64,000 nucleotides of DNA from VBOC01 sp964512655. Its GTDB lineage: Bacteria; Bacteroidota; Ignavibacteria; UBA10030; SZUA-254. Position numbers and translations under genes: made by a program. The stretch covers positions 434,001-498,000 of the forward strand of contig CAZEJT010000001.1 of the NCBI GenBank assembly GCA_964512655.1, in the 5' to 3' direction. This document shows, in pieces, positions 8,176 to 17,622 of this stretch. The first letter of the stretch is position 1. The number at the start of each line of letters is the position of its first letter. The notes under the pieces are model-generated. The model worked only from the letters and a program-made list of their open reading frames with translations. It was not told the origin of the DNA and did no database searches.

Positions 8176-9027
8176 TCAGCCTTTCACGAAGGCCAGTATG
8201 TCGGGGTTAATCACCTCGGCATGCGTCGTGCACATCCCATGGGGGAACTTCTCGTAAATCTTCAAGGTGCTCTTCTTGAGTAGCTTCGCCGATAGCGGCG
8301 CAGAGTCGGCTATGGGGACGATCTGGTCGTCGGTGCCATGCATGACGAGGGTCGGGACGTCGATGACCTTCAGGTCTTCGGTGAAGTCAGTTTCCGAGAA
8401 GGCCTTAATGCCGTCGTACTGTGCCTTGTCGCTGCCCATCATTGCCTGCCGCCACCAGTTGTCGATCACAGGTTGAGAGACCTTCGCGCCCGGCCGGTTG
8501 AAGCTATAGAAGGGACCGCCGGCGAATTCGCGGTAGAACTGTGCGCGATTGGAGGCGAGCTGTTGTCGGAGCCCGTCGAATACCTCGATGGGCAGGCCGC
8601 CCGGATTGGCAGGTGTCTTCACCATGATCGGCGGAACGGCGCCGATGAGCACCAGCTTGGCCACGCGACCTTTGCCGTGGCGGGCGACGTAGTGAGCCGC
8701 CTCGCCACCGCCGGTTGAGTGGCCGATGTGGATGGCGTTACGCAGACCGAGATGCTCGACGACTGCGGCTGCATCGGCGGCGTAATGATCCATGTCGTGG
8801 CCGTCGCTGACCTGGCTCGAGCGGCCGTGCCCGCGCCGGTCGTGAGCGACGACGCGATAGCCCTTCCCGAGGAAATAGAGCATCTGGGTGTCCCAGTCGT
8901 CAGAGCTCAGCGGCCAGCCATGATGGAAGACGATTGGCTGCGCGTTCTTGGGGCCCCAATCCTTGAAGTAGATCTGGATCCCATCCTTCGTGGTGATCGT
9001 GTTCATTGACCTTTCTCCTTCAGCCAT
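8176..9027 (-). CDS. Alpha/beta hydrolase, non-heme chloroperoxidase-like
   Basis: A 283-residue alpha/beta hydrolase. Nucleophile elbow GHSTGGG near residue 103, oxyanion HHGWPLSSDDW near residue 39, DRRGHGRSS near 69, acid in VMHGTDDQIVP and histidine in KFPHGMCTTH. The overall pattern is that of cofactor-free haloperoxidases/esterases (the RsbQ/chloroperoxidase group). Physiological activity is probably esterase or perhydrolase. Two starts have good ribosome binding sites: the ATG at 9027 (AAGGAGG, 5 bases) and an ATG at 9006 that begins MNTITT (GGAG, 8 bases); the family normally starts at the second. No operon partner. Base composition is GC-rich, unlike the hydrolase next to it. Confidence 0.9.
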   Translation of the reverse strand: MAEGERSMNTITTKDGIQIYFKDWGPKNAQPIVFHHGWPLSSDDWDTQMLYFLGKGYRVVAHDRRGHGRSSQVSDGHDMDHYAADAAAVVEHLGLRNAIHIGHSTGGGEAAHYVARHGKGRVAKLVLIGAVPPIMVKTPANPGGLPIEVFDGLRQQLASNRAQFYREFAGGPFYSFNRPGAKVSQPVIDNWWRQAMMGSDKAQYDGIKAFSETDFTEDLKVIDVPTLVMHGTDDQIVPIADSAPLSAKLLKKSTLKIYEKFPHGMCTTHAEVINPDILAFVKG

Positions 9028-9116
9028 TTGGACCTCCTTTTGGTTTGTAGAACCCAGCCTCTCCCCCGGCTCGAGGCAGGCGGGTAAGCTGGTGAGAATC
9101 TACATTATGTTCGGTG

Positions 9117-9887
9117 TCATAGTCTTTCGAACCAGTCTAAAACATAATCTGCTACATTTTCCCAGCCCTTTTCGCCGCAAGTGAAATGACTTCTACCTTC
9201 GAATATCTTAAGGTCAACCCTGCTGTTCGTGTCCTTATATCTGCCCGCAATGGATTTGGTAAGCTGTGGAGGGAATATATGATCCTGGGAGCCGCCTATG
9301 AACAAAACCGGCGCGTGAGGCTTTTTGAAATCTATGTTGGAATAGGAGTTTAAAACCAGCTGACGACCGACTTTGAAGCTTTCGGGCACAGCATATTTTT
9401 CAAACGCTCTTTCTTTTTCCGAGTCGGGTGTAGTATTGAAAAATGCATAATCAAACCATTTACGGCTTCCCATGAAATACTTTTTAGAAGTCAAAAAGCC
9501 AAAAGAAGGAAGAACAGTTTTAAGCGTCTGAAAGGGAGGGAATACATTTTTCGGCGGGGCGCCGTCTACACTGACGCCCGCAACGGCTTTACCCAGTTCA
9601 ACCAACTTCAGCACTGCCATTCCCCCCATTGAATGCCCGATGATGAGCGGTCGTTCGGGCAGTGTGTCAATTAATTTTACGAGGTTGTTTACTACATCTA
9701 TGAACCCTGTTTTAACTAAATCAGGAGAAACATGCCTTCTCAATTCCGAAGGTGATCCATCGTGTCCCGGGTGCGCAGGCCAATACACTTTATATCCCTT
9801 TTGCTCATAACGTTGTTTCCAATCCGCCCATGAGAAATTATTCACAAAATTTCCGTGAATAAGCACGATTGTTTTTGAGTTTTTCAT
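9117..9887 (-). CDS. Alpha/beta hydrolase
   Basis: A 256-residue alpha/beta hydrolase: oxyanion segment IVLIHGNFVNNFSW at the N-terminus, nucleophile elbow IGHSMGGMAV near residue 86, acid in VLFIGGSQDHIFPP and histidine in EGRSHFT. It has no signal peptide. The gene is markedly AT-rich, lacks a Shine-Dalgarno sequence and is preceded by an A/T-rich run, a leader style common in Bacteroidia. This suggests recent transfer from that class. Substrate not predictable. Confidence 0.87.
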   Translation of the reverse strand: MKNSKTIVLIHGNFVNNFSWADWKQRYEQKGYKVYWPAHPGHDGSPSELRRHVSPDLVKTGFIDVVNNLVKLIDTLPERPLIIGHSMGGMAVLKLVELGKAVAGVSVDGAPPKNVFPPFQTLKTVLPSFGFLTSKKYFMGSRKWFDYAFFNTTPDSEKERAFEKYAVPESFKVGRQLVLNSYSNIDFKKPHAPVLFIGGSQDHIFPPQLTKSIAGRYKDTNSRVDLKIFEGRSHFTCGEKGWENVADYVLDWFERL

Positions 9888-10247
9888 AGTGGTATTTTTT
9901 TAAAGTTAAAAAAAGTAATGGAGATTGGAGCAGCCGTCAAGCCAGCAGCAACAGGAAGAAAGGATATCACCACCACTGTAGATAACATCTACACGATCAC
10001 CTCCAGCCGGAAGGTTAGAAGCGCGGTCAAAAACCAGAGTTTTCGAGATTTGGACTGTCGGGCCCCGCGTGACAGGGGAGTGTTGGGCTTGAAGCGAGAG
10101 AGAGGAATCGAGAAGACGAATCACCCTGGCCTGATGTGACCGCATAGAATTGGCTCCCGGAGACTCGACAGCATGGAGGAAGGCACTACACCATTCGAGC
10201 GGAATATGAAAAACGGCTTAACCAAAAGCAAGCACAAACTTTGAACT

Positions 10248-10273
10248 GCCGTCACGGACCATTCCGTGACGGC
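10248..10273. repeat. REP-like palindrome, family A (GGA variant)
   Basis: Arms GCCGTCACGGA and TCCGTGACGGC around a 4-bp centre. Its core GTCACGGA/TCCGTGAC matches the palindrome at the 3' end of the RAYT gene (22528-22557). Confidence 0.8.
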
Positions 10274-10311
10274 TCTCTCTTCAACTGCGGATGCGATAAG
10301 CGCGGTCAGCC

Positions 10312-10337
10312 GGTGTCACGGTATGGACCGTGACACC
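10312..10337. repeat. REP-like palindrome, family A (GGT variant)
   Basis: Arms GGTGTCACGGT and ACCGTGACACC around ATGG, with flanks CAGCC on the left and AGTTTA on the right. These are shared with copies at 23285 and 24683. Confidence 0.85.
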
Positions 10338-10398
10338 AGTTTATACCGAAGTCAAAAAGGATTGAGTTTGAAAGGTTGGCTAAGGAGTGAGTAACGAA

Positions 10399-12753
10399 TC
10401 AATCCGCCGGCAACTTCATCTTCTTCAACAACTCTTTGTAGCGCGGGTCTTTTCTGATGCTTTTCAGAAGCGGATCGACTTTCAGGTCGGTGAGTCCGCC
10501 GTCGCGTTGTATGTAAGCACGTTCCAGCCACTCGAACGCCTTGTCCGTTTCACCCCGGAATGCATACGCCTCCGCGACCTGGTACGCCGCGCCATCTTGA
10601 TACTCCTTGATATATGCAGCCAATGTCGAATCTGCTTCCCGCTTCTTGCCGGACGAGTAGAACACAAGTGCTCGCCCGAGGTGGTTGAAAGAAGGGTCGG
10701 TCTCTTTCATCATCTCTACGAGAGCTGAATCCGGTTTGCCCCGGTCCATGTATATTCGACCGAGCAAATAATGGACGAGTACGCGTTGTGGACTCAACTC
10801 AAGACCTTTTCGTACAGCAATTTCCGCTTCATCAAGCCGACCTGCATACTCCAAATAATTACCAAGGTTGACAAATCCATTCGCCCAGACGGGATCAATC
10901 TGTGTTACGCGGTGATATAGCACAATGGCTTCATCGAGACGTCCAAGCGAGAGAGTCAACCCGGCGGCTCCATTGAGAACGGTGCGGTTTCCCGGTTCGA
11001 GTTTGAGGGCGCGCTTGTAGGATTCGTCTGCCCCTGTCCAGTCCCAATCATAGGTATACCTGATCCAACCCATGAGAGCATGGGCATCGGCATAGTTCGG
11101 GTCGGGCTCCAGCGCCTTTTCTACTTCCTGCTTCGCTTTGCGGTAACCGATATCCACCGGTATATAACCCCTATCGGCTTGACCTACGTGGGTCTCCCCC
11201 AATTTCACCCAGGCCGCTGCATAGGTTGGATCGATTGCAATTGCTTTCTGACAATACTCTTCCGCCTTTGCATAGTTTTCCTTGCCGCCGAGGTCGGTAA
11301 AATGTTTTCCCAACATGTAGTTGTTATAAGCTTCAGGCGTGGTCTCATGTTTTTCTGCTGTACCGGGGCTTCCGAGGAGAGCCGCATTCAGCGCCTCAGC
11401 CACAGAGCGGGAGATCGTGTCCTGTACAGCAAAAATGTTCGCCATAGTGCCATCGTATGTGTTGGACCAGAGATGTGTATCGGTCTCGACATCAATGAGC
11501 TGTGCCGTGATGCGCAGTGCGTTTCCCGCCTTGCGGACGCTTCCTTCTAGAATGTGTTTGACGTTCAGTTTCGAAGCGATGGTTTTGATGTCGGTGTTTG
11601 TTCCTTTGAACGAGAACGCGGACGTGCGGGATGTTACCCTTAGCCTGGGGTTCTTTGCCAATACGTTGAGAAGTTCCTCGGAAAGACCATCCGAGAAATA
11701 CTCCTGTTCCTTATCGGAACTCATGTTGACGAAGGGGAGGACAGCCAATGTCTTTATCTCTTCTGCCGATTTAGGTACACTCTCCGTTTTTTGCCCGTTC
11801 TCAGACTTCTGCATAAAAAGAAACGCACCGACCGCTGCCAGGACAACCACCGCAACAGCGATGAGCACAGGTTTCATTTTACTCCTGGCGGTAGGTCCAT
11901 CCGCTTTGACAACCGGCCTGTCCGGAGCGCTTCGTACGATCTTTGTCGTTTTCTTCTGCGAACGTTTCAGGTCGGCGGTGATGTCGTCGAAGTGCTGGTA
12001 GCGTTCGGCCGGGTCTTTCTCCAGACAGCGCTGAATGAGATTGGCGATAATAGGAGAAACATCCGGAAGAAGCTGTGTGATATTCTGCGGCTCTTCATTG
12101 ACAATGGAATACACCATTGCCGCTTCATGCTCACCGCGGAACGGCAAGTGTCCCGTGAGCATTTCGAAGAGCAAAACCCCAAACGAAAAGATGTCGCTCC
12201 GGTGATCCACCTGGCCGCCCTGAATCTGTTCCGGCGCCATATATCCGAGCGTGCCGACTGTGCTTGACGTCTTCGTGAGTTTGAGCGACCCTTTCAGCTT
12301 CGCCAAGCCAAAATCCATCACTTTCGCTTGAGCCCTCGCGGTCAGCATCACGTTATCTGCCTTGACATCCCTGTGAACGATGCCTTTGGAATGGGCTTCC
12401 TGCAACGCTTCACCTATCTGAACCGCCACTGCGATAGCATCCTCAGGTTTAGCGAATGGGATTTTGTTTCTGAGCGTTCCGCCTTCGACATATTCCATCA
12501 CCATGAAAATCGACGGACCATGCTCTTCAATATTGAATATGGTGCAGATGTTCGGATGATTCAATGCTGCGACTGCGCGGGCTTCCTGGAGGAATCGGGC
12601 TTTCTCAGTTTCGTTCTGGTTCACCCTCTCCGGGAGAAACTTTAAGGCAACGACGCGGTCGAGTGTCGTATCATGGGCTTTGTAGACAACTCCCATGCCA
12701 CCCTCGCCGAGCTTCTCGAGAATACTATAGTGGGAAACAACAGTGCCAATCAT
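10399..12753 (-). CDS. Membrane-anchored Ser/Thr protein kinase with TolB-like and TPR domains
   Basis: A 784-residue protein. Residues about 9-270 are a Hanks-type kinase: GEGGMGVVYKA (glycine loop), ALKFLP (ATP lysine), IVHRDVKADNVML (catalytic loop), VMDFGLAK (metal-binding DFG) and GYMAPEQI. A single membrane segment (VLIAVAVVVLAAVGAFLFM) lies near 295-315. A segment at about 333-460 (LAVLPFVNMSSDKEQEYFSDG, then LEGSVRKAGNALRITAQLID) is the TolB/FlgO-like domain often seen in kinase and adenylate cyclase fusions. The rest is a run of TPR helices. The kinase is cytoplasmic and the sensor part is expected outside the membrane, where it probably binds protein partners. No cognate phosphatase is nearby. 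Family members are numerous in Ignavibacteria and Acidobacteria. Confidence 0.93.
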   Translation of the reverse strand: MIGTVVSHYSILEKLGEGGMGVVYKAHDTTLDRVVALKFLPERVNQNETEKARFLQEARAVAALNHPNICTIFNIEEHGPSIFMVMEYVEGGTLRNKIPFAKPEDAIAVAVQIGEALQEAHSKGIVHRDVKADNVMLTARAQAKVMDFGLAKLKGSLKLTKTSSTVGTLGYMAPEQIQGGQVDHRSDIFSFGVLLFEMLTGHLPFRGEHEAAMVYSIVNEEPQNITQLLPDVSPIIANLIQRCLEKDPAERYQHFDDITADLKRSQKKTTKIVRSAPDRPVVKADGPTARSKMKPVLIAVAVVVLAAVGAFLFMQKSENGQKTESVPKSAEEIKTLAVLPFVNMSSDKEQEYFSDGLSEELLNVLAKNPRLRVTSRTSAFSFKGTNTDIKTIASKLNVKHILEGSVRKAGNALRITAQLIDVETDTHLWSNTYDGTMANIFAVQDTISRSVAEALNAALLGSPGTAEKHETTPEAYNNYMLGKHFTDLGGKENYAKAEEYCQKAIAIDPTYAAAWVKLGETHVGQADRGYIPVDIGYRKAKQEVEKALEPDPNYADAHALMGWIRYTYDWDWTGADESYKRALKLEPGNRTVLNGAAGLTLSLGRLDEAIVLYHRVTQIDPVWANGFVNLGNYLEYAGRLDEAEIAVRKGLELSPQRVLVHYLLGRIYMDRGKPDSALVEMMKETDPSFNHLGRALVFYSSGKKREADSTLAAYIKEYQDGAAYQVAEAYAFRGETDKAFEWLERAYIQRDGGLTDLKVDPLLKSIRKDPRYKELLKKMKLPAD

Positions 12754-12836
12754 AGTCCGAAAACATACAGATAATGAAGAACAATCTCAAATCCATATCA
12801 CGCACTCCGCATATCAGACTCGCCACAAATTAGGCC

Positions 12837-12862
12837 GGTGTCACGGTATGGATCGTGACATC
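12837..12862. repeat. REP-like palindrome, family A (imperfect)
   Basis: GGTGTCACGGT, ATGG, ATCGTGACATC. Two mismatches between the arms against the perfect copies. It directly precedes the HTH remnant. Confidence 0.75.
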
Positions 12863-12875
12863 AATTTGAAGCGGT

Positions 12876-13031
12876 TTGAGTTTGAAGAGGTTGGCGGGGG
12901 AATCGGGCGTTGATCCAGTAAGACTGACACGGTGGGAGCGAGAAGGGGTTGAGCCCCGTGGAAAGCTCACAGAGAAGGTATTCTTACATCTCAAGGCTTT
13001 GAATGCTCGAATGTCGTCTTGCAGTGACGAC
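12876..13031 (+). pseudogene. Remnant of a helix-turn-helix regulator
   Basis: Starting at a TTG directly after an in-frame stop, the plus strand reads LKRLAGESGVDPVRLTRWE followed by REGVEPRGKL and a C-terminal helix. It aligns with the last helix-turn-helix of the gene debris at 20923-21378 (shared pattern: K, A, G-I/V-DP, WE-K/R-EG). Only the C-terminal half of one HTH domain remains, and the open frame then runs on into sequence antisense to the next gene. I take it as a decayed or truncated copy and not a working gene. It abuts a REP-like palindrome. Confidence 0.6.
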
Positions 13032-13076
13032 ATTTCGACCCCTCCTCACAAAGGGGGGAATCAACAACGGCCCCGC

Positions 13077-15497
13077 TTACTCTTCCTTCTTGTCTTCGAC
13101 CATCACCCATGCGCCGTGGCGCGGAGGGGGAACTGGAGAATCGGCGCCCTTGATCGAGCGCCAGAGTATTTCATTCAATACCGCCTCGTTGATCTCGTCC
13201 GGCTTGGAGAAGTCCATTGCTTCGCTCTCCTTCGCGGCGTACGCGGATGCGAGGTTTTGTTCCTTGAGATCGATGATTGAAGGGATGTAATGGTACTGCG
13301 TGAAATCGCCATCGGCAGTGAACGAGTTCACCATCGGCGTTGCGGCTGCGTCGTACTGCGTCATGGGCGGCAGGCCGAGTATGCGCTCGATGGTGCCGAT
13401 GAGGCCGCTCGTGGAGTACATCGTGTGATCGACATACCGGTGTTTGGTGTAGGGACTGATAACGAAGGCGGTTGAGCGGTGCGCGTCCACGTGGTCTGAG
13501 CCAGCCTGCGCATCGTCTTCGACGATGAACACCGCGGATTCCCTCCAGTACTTGCTCTTCGAAAGCCTGTCGATAAATTTGCCCACCGCCATATCGTTCT
13601 GTGCGGCGAACGAGCGCGGCGTTCCCTTGCCTTTTGCAGTGCCGTTCGTATGGTCGTTGGGGAAATAAACAAGATTGAACTGTGGCAGCCCGCCGTCACG
13701 CTCGAAGGCGTCGAATTCCTTCTCCCACACCGCCTCGCGGTCAAGATCGGAGTAATCCATGTCAAACCCGCGGTAGTCCGGGCAGACGTGGCCTTCAAGG
13801 CCGGCAGTCATGGCGGTGTTCGGGTCTCCAACCTTATCCGGCACATTCACCGCCTCGCCATAATCGCGGTACGTGACATTGTGTGCCTTGCAGTTATCCC
13901 ATATGTACCCGCTCGATGGCGAGGAAATCCTGGCGCCCGGTCCGAAGTCATAATCGCCGCCGCGATTGCCGTACATCGTAGGCCAGGTCTTTTCTACATA
14001 GTCCGTGGCGTATGCGGCCATCGACCAGTTGTGGCCGTCGGCGCTGACCTCGGCATCGACGTAGAAGTTATCGAGTAGGACGAACTGGCGCGCAAGCGCG
14101 TGAAGGTTGGGCGTCACCTTTTCCCCGAAGAACGTCAGGCTGGAATCGCCGTTGCCCTCCGGCATGTCGCCGAGTATCTGGTCGTAGGTGCGGTTTTCTT
14201 TTATTACATAGAATACATGCTTGATCGGCGAAAGAAGTCTGGCGATCTCCAGTTGATTTGCAACGGTATCACGCCGGTACGGCGAGTTGCCATATACTTG
14301 CGCAGAGTACGCGCGGAGTTCATCGGGTGACGGCTGCTTCACGATCTCCAGCGTTCCTTTCATCAGCCAGCCAATGTACTGATTATGCTCGACCTTATGC
14401 CCCGGCATCGGACCATGAGGATTGGGAAACGACGAGTTGCCCTTTGCGTTTGCAATAATAATATCGCCGTTCGCGTGGTTGATCCGTACGCATGAAGGAT
14501 ACCATCCGGAAGGGATAAACCCAAGCGATCTGCTTCCGCCTTGTGATGAAACATCCATCACCGCGACATAGTTATTATCCGCGTTTGCGATATAAAGGGT
14601 ATTGCCGTCAGAACTCAGAGCAACAGAGTTCGGCGTCGATCCCGGCAGCGCATCAGGAAAGAGCGATGAAACGATAGTCTCCGTGACTTTCATGGAACCA
14701 ATATCGATGACCGAAACGGAGTTCTCGTTCGCATTCGCAACAAAGAGCCGTTTGCCATCGGGAGACTCTGCCATGTCGTTGGGATGCGGACCGACGGCGA
14801 TGCTGCCGAGCGTGGTATTTAACCCGCCATCGAACACCAACACCGATGAACTGCTCCAGAGCGAGAGATAGACCTGCGGATGCTTCTTTGAAGCGAGACA
14901 GGTGTAGGGCATGCCGGGCAGCTTGACTTTCTTGCGGAGTTCTTTCGTTGCGAGATCGAAGCAATAAAACGTGCTGTCGTATTTTCCCGTGACGTAGAGA
15001 AGATGCGCGGCTTCATCGATATCGACGCCGCCCATCCAGATCCCTTCATTGGGCCACGGTTTGCCGACAACAATACTGTCAGCCAGAGCCGCCTTTCCCC
15101 GACCGAAAGAATAGAGCAATATGCTGTTATCGTTACCTCCGGAGAGCGCGATGTTCTTTCCGCCATTATAGAATTTAACGCCGAGCCATGATCTCCGAAC
15201 AGGAATGGATTGCGTCGCCACGCCGTTTTTCACATCGACGATGCATACTGTTTGGTCGCCTGTGCCGTTGTTTGTTACAATCGCATACTTGCCGTCCGGG
15301 TCAATATCGAAGTTCAGCGGTGCATCGCCCACTTCGATTTGTTTTCCCGCAGGAGTAATATACCACCCATTGGGTAAGCGCATACGCCCTTCGGCAGTCG
15401 TACCCGGGAGAACGATATGCGCTCCTGAGCAGGACAAACCCAACATGGCTAGAATAAGTTGTGAAATAATTACAAGGTTGGAAAAATCAGGCTTCAT
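13077..15497 (-). CDS. Beta-propeller / phosphoesterase (alkaline phosphatase superfamily) lipoprotein
   Basis: An 806-residue exported protein. The N-terminus has a hydrophobic signal ending in LGLSC (Cys23), a possible but imperfect lipobox. Residues about 40-400 are a YncE/YVTN-type beta-propeller with repeats such as PNDMAESPDGKRLFVANANE and PNSVALSSDGNTLYIANADN. Residues about 425-780 are a phosphoesterase domain (PF04185 type): VFYVIKENRTYDQILGDM at its start, NFYVDAEVSADGHNWSMAAY and FIVEDDAQAGSDHVDAHRS holding the metal ligands. The architecture is the known bifunctional YncE family/alkaline phosphatase family protein. It probably hydrolyses phosphodiesters or phospholipids outside the cytoplasmic membrane. 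It has no operon partner. Confidence 0.9.
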   Translation of the reverse strand: MKPDFSNLVIISQLILAMLGLSCSGAHIVLPGTTAEGRMRLPNGWYITPAGKQIEVGDAPLNFDIDPDGKYAIVTNNGTGDQTVCIVDVKNGVATQSIPVRRSWLGVKFYNGGKNIALSGGNDNSILLYSFGRGKAALADSIVVGKPWPNEGIWMGGVDIDEAAHLLYVTGKYDSTFYCFDLATKELRKKVKLPGMPYTCLASKKHPQVYLSLWSSSSVLVFDGGLNTTLGSIAVGPHPNDMAESPDGKRLFVANANENSVSVIDIGSMKVTETIVSSLFPDALPGSTPNSVALSSDGNTLYIANADNNYVAVMDVSSQGGSRSLGFIPSGWYPSCVRINHANGDIIIANAKGNSSFPNPHGPMPGHKVEHNQYIGWLMKGTLEIVKQPSPDELRAYSAQVYGNSPYRRDTVANQLEIARLLSPIKHVFYVIKENRTYDQILGDMPEGNGDSSLTFFGEKVTPNLHALARQFVLLDNFYVDAEVSADGHNWSMAAYATDYVEKTWPTMYGNRGGDYDFGPGARISSPSSGYIWDNCKAHNVTYRDYGEAVNVPDKVGDPNTAMTAGLEGHVCPDYRGFDMDYSDLDREAVWEKEFDAFERDGGLPQFNLVYFPNDHTNGTAKGKGTPRSFAAQNDMAVGKFIDRLSKSKYWRESAVFIVEDDAQAGSDHVDAHRSTAFVISPYTKHRYVDHTMYSTSGLIGTIERILGLPPMTQYDAAATPMVNSFTADGDFTQYHYIPSIIDLKEQNLASAYAAKESEAMDFSKPDEINEAVLNEILWRSIKGADSPVPPPRHGAWVMVEDKKEE

Positions 15498-15867
15498 TGC
15501 GGTCTTTCAAAAATACGAGGAGGTTACGGTGAGATCCGAACGGCATGAACAGAGCAATGATATTTTTTTCCAATAACTGCATCTACGAGATTATTATCAT
15601 TTAGTTACAAACCAGAGCCATAAAAATACTTAGTCCCTCATTAAGTTGCATGGCGGTTCAATTCTGGCCCTGTCCACTTTGGTTCAGTGCGTTTTACAAG
15701 AAGTGTTTGCAGTTCGCCTCGTTCCGCCGCCTCGCGGCGGAACGCATCTTCGGGCGCTCCGCGCCCACCACCCGTCTAATTAACCCGCCTATAACCCGAG
15801 TCATGGCAGCTTAGTTGCAATCTTCTCGAGTGTTCCGTATGTTGCCAGAAGCCCCGGGAGGATCGTT
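15498..15867. other. Intergenic stretch between divergent genes
   Basis: 370 bp between the phosphoesterase gene and comM. It is AT-rich near 15540-15640 and contains a perfect GC-rich palindrome at 15721-15743. I see no gene and no confident promoter box. Confidence 0.55.
15721..15743. repeat. GC-rich palindrome, family C
   Basis: GTTCCGCCGC, CTC, GCGGCGGAAC: a perfect 10-bp inverted repeat. The core TTCCGCCGC/GCGGCGGAA recurs at 22624, 23353 and, in reduced form, at 23206 and 55081. Confidence 0.75.
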
Positions 15868-17400
15868 TTGCTTTCACTCGTACTCAGTGCGACAACGTGC
15901 GGGATCAAGGCACATCTCGTTCGTGTGGAAACCCACATTGCCCCCGCGATCCCATCGTTTAGCGTCGTCGGACTTCCGGACACCGCGGTTCGGGAGAGTC
16001 GAAATCGGGTCTACGCCGCGATCAAGACAGCCGGATACCGATTTCCTCCACAGCGACTGACGGTCAACCTTTCCCCTGCCGATCTGAAAAAGGAGGGGTC
16101 TTCGTTTGATCTGCCTATTGCGATCGGTGTGCTTGCCGCTTCGGGTCAGCTTGCCACGGATCTCCTAGCCCACTATGTTTTCATGGGAGAACTGGCACTT
16201 GACGGAACCTTAGCGCCAATTCATGGGGCTCTTTCGATCGCTGTGGAGGCGGCACGCAGGAATTTCCGCGGCATTCTTCTCCCCGAAGAAAACGCCAGGG
16301 AAGCCTCCCTCGCGGGTGGGATCGATGTATTTCCGATGAGCAGTCTTATGCAGACCGTAAAGTTTCTTGAAGGCGGAGTTGGAGCCACCCTTCCGGTTCG
16401 TAGCAATGCTGATCAGTTATTGCGCAATGCACAAGAATACCCTCAAGACTTCTCTGAGGTAAAGGGACAACAAAATGTGAAGCGAGCCCTCGAAGTGGCG
16501 GCATCTGGCGGACACAATATTGTCATGATTGGACCACCAGGCTCCGGCAAGAGCATGCTGGCAAAGCGTATACCGTCCATCCTTCCCCCTTTTACAGCCA
16601 AAGAAGCAATACAGAGCACCGAAATCCACTCCGTCGCCGGACAGCTCCCTGTTGATTCCTCCATGGTTACGGTCAGACCGTTTCGGTCTCCCCATCACAC
16701 TATTTCCAACACTGCACTTGTGGGTGGTGGAACGATCCCCAAGCCGGGCGAGATTTCCCTAGCCCACAACGGAGTGCTCTTCTTGGACGAAATGCCTGAG
16801 TTCAGTCGAAATGTTCTTGAAGCTCTAAGGCAGCCTCTCGAGGACGGGCGAGTTACAATTAGCCGGACAAAGGCCACGATCGAGTTCCCTGCAAACTTCA
16901 TGTTGGTGTGCGCGATGAACCCTTGTTTGTGCGGAAATTTAACTGACCCCTCAAAGGAATGCACTTGCACACCCTTCCAAGTTCAAAAATATATGTCGAA
17001 GATTTCAGGACCGCTTCTTGATCGGATCGATCTTCACATTGAAGTTCCTGCGGTGAAATACAAAGAGCTCAGTAGCAAGGCAGATGGAGAATCCTCTCAA
17101 CAAATTCGAGAGCGTGTGATTGCGGCAAGGGATATTCAGATGAAGAGATTTAGTGGAAGAAAAGGGATGTATTGTAATGCCGATATGCAGACAAAAGATA
17201 TTCAGAATCACTGCAAGCTTGATTCATCGGGAGAGGAATTACTAAGGATGGCGATAACAAAGCTCGGACTTTCCGCTCGGGCCTATGACCGCATCCTCAA
17301 AGTGGCACGAACAATCGCCGATCTCGCAGCATCAAACAACATCCGAACGGAACATATCGGTGAGGCGATTCAGTACCGGGGCCTGGATAGAAACCTCTAG
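15868..17400 (+). CDS. comM: ComM/YifB-family Mg-chelatase-like AAA+ ATPase
   Basis: A 510-residue protein of full family length. N-terminal ChlI-like domain (IPSFSVVGLPDTAVRESRNR, residues about 31-50; LSPADLKKEGSSFDLPIAIG), then the AAA+ core with Walker A G222-PPGSGKS, Walker B VLFLDEMPEF, FRSPHHTIS and the cysteine segment NPCLCGNLTDPSKECTC, and the C-terminal domain LGLSARAYDRILKVARTIADL. ComM is a branch-migration helicase that helps integrate single-stranded DNA during natural transformation. The start is a TTG supported by GGAGG six bases upstream and by alignment with the usual MLS start. A diverged copy of its C-terminal third lies at 21387-21875. Confidence 0.95.
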   Translation: MLSLVLSATTCGIKAHLVRVETHIAPAIPSFSVVGLPDTAVRESRNRVYAAIKTAGYRFPPQRLTVNLSPADLKKEGSSFDLPIAIGVLAASGQLATDLLAHYVFMGELALDGTLAPIHGALSIAVEAARRNFRGILLPEENAREASLAGGIDVFPMSSLMQTVKFLEGGVGATLPVRSNADQLLRNAQEYPQDFSEVKGQQNVKRALEVAASGGHNIVMIGPPGSGKSMLAKRIPSILPPFTAKEAIQSTEIHSVAGQLPVDSSMVTVRPFRSPHHTISNTALVGGGTIPKPGEISLAHNGVLFLDEMPEFSRNVLEALRQPLEDGRVTISRTKATIEFPANFMLVCAMNPCLCGNLTDPSKECTCTPFQVQKYMSKISGPLLDRIDLHIEVPAVKYKELSSKADGESSQQIRERVIAARDIQMKRFSGRKGMYCNADMQTKDIQNHCKLDSSGEELLRMAITKLGLSARAYDRILKVARTIADLAASNNIRTEHIGEAIQYRGLDRNL

Positions 17401-17622
17401 CAGGTTTGACAGTCGAAAGGACTCACTTCCCACCCCATGAACATTGGTAGAACATCTCTGAATTCCTCGTTCACATATACAAATCCCGAATTCTGTATCA
17501 GAACTCCGGCCTTTTGTATACGTCCTGCAGCCTGGTCTTCACTATATTACTCTCAGAACTTCCTGATTCGTCGTTACGGTCAAATCGATGTGTTATAAAG
17601 ATTTCAAGAAAAGGAACTCAAT

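Larger units (their letters stand above)
9888..10398. other. Intergenic stretch with two palindromic repeats
   Basis: 511 bp without a convincing gene. It contains two copies of the REP-like palindrome (10248-10273 and 10312-10337). Two short open frames at 9906-10145 overlap on opposite strands and show no recognisable motif, so neither is called. Confidence 0.6.
12754..13076. other. Intergenic stretch holding a REP-like palindrome and an HTH gene fragment
   Basis: 323 bp between two minus-strand genes. Its only contents that I can support are the palindrome at 12837-12862 and the helix-turn-helix remnant at 12876-13031, listed separately. Confidence 0.6.

Noticed and set aside
9906..10145. 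Overlapping open frames of 73 and 79 residues on opposite strands
   Set aside because: No ribosome binding site, motif or family resemblance. Left as unassigned intergenic DNA.
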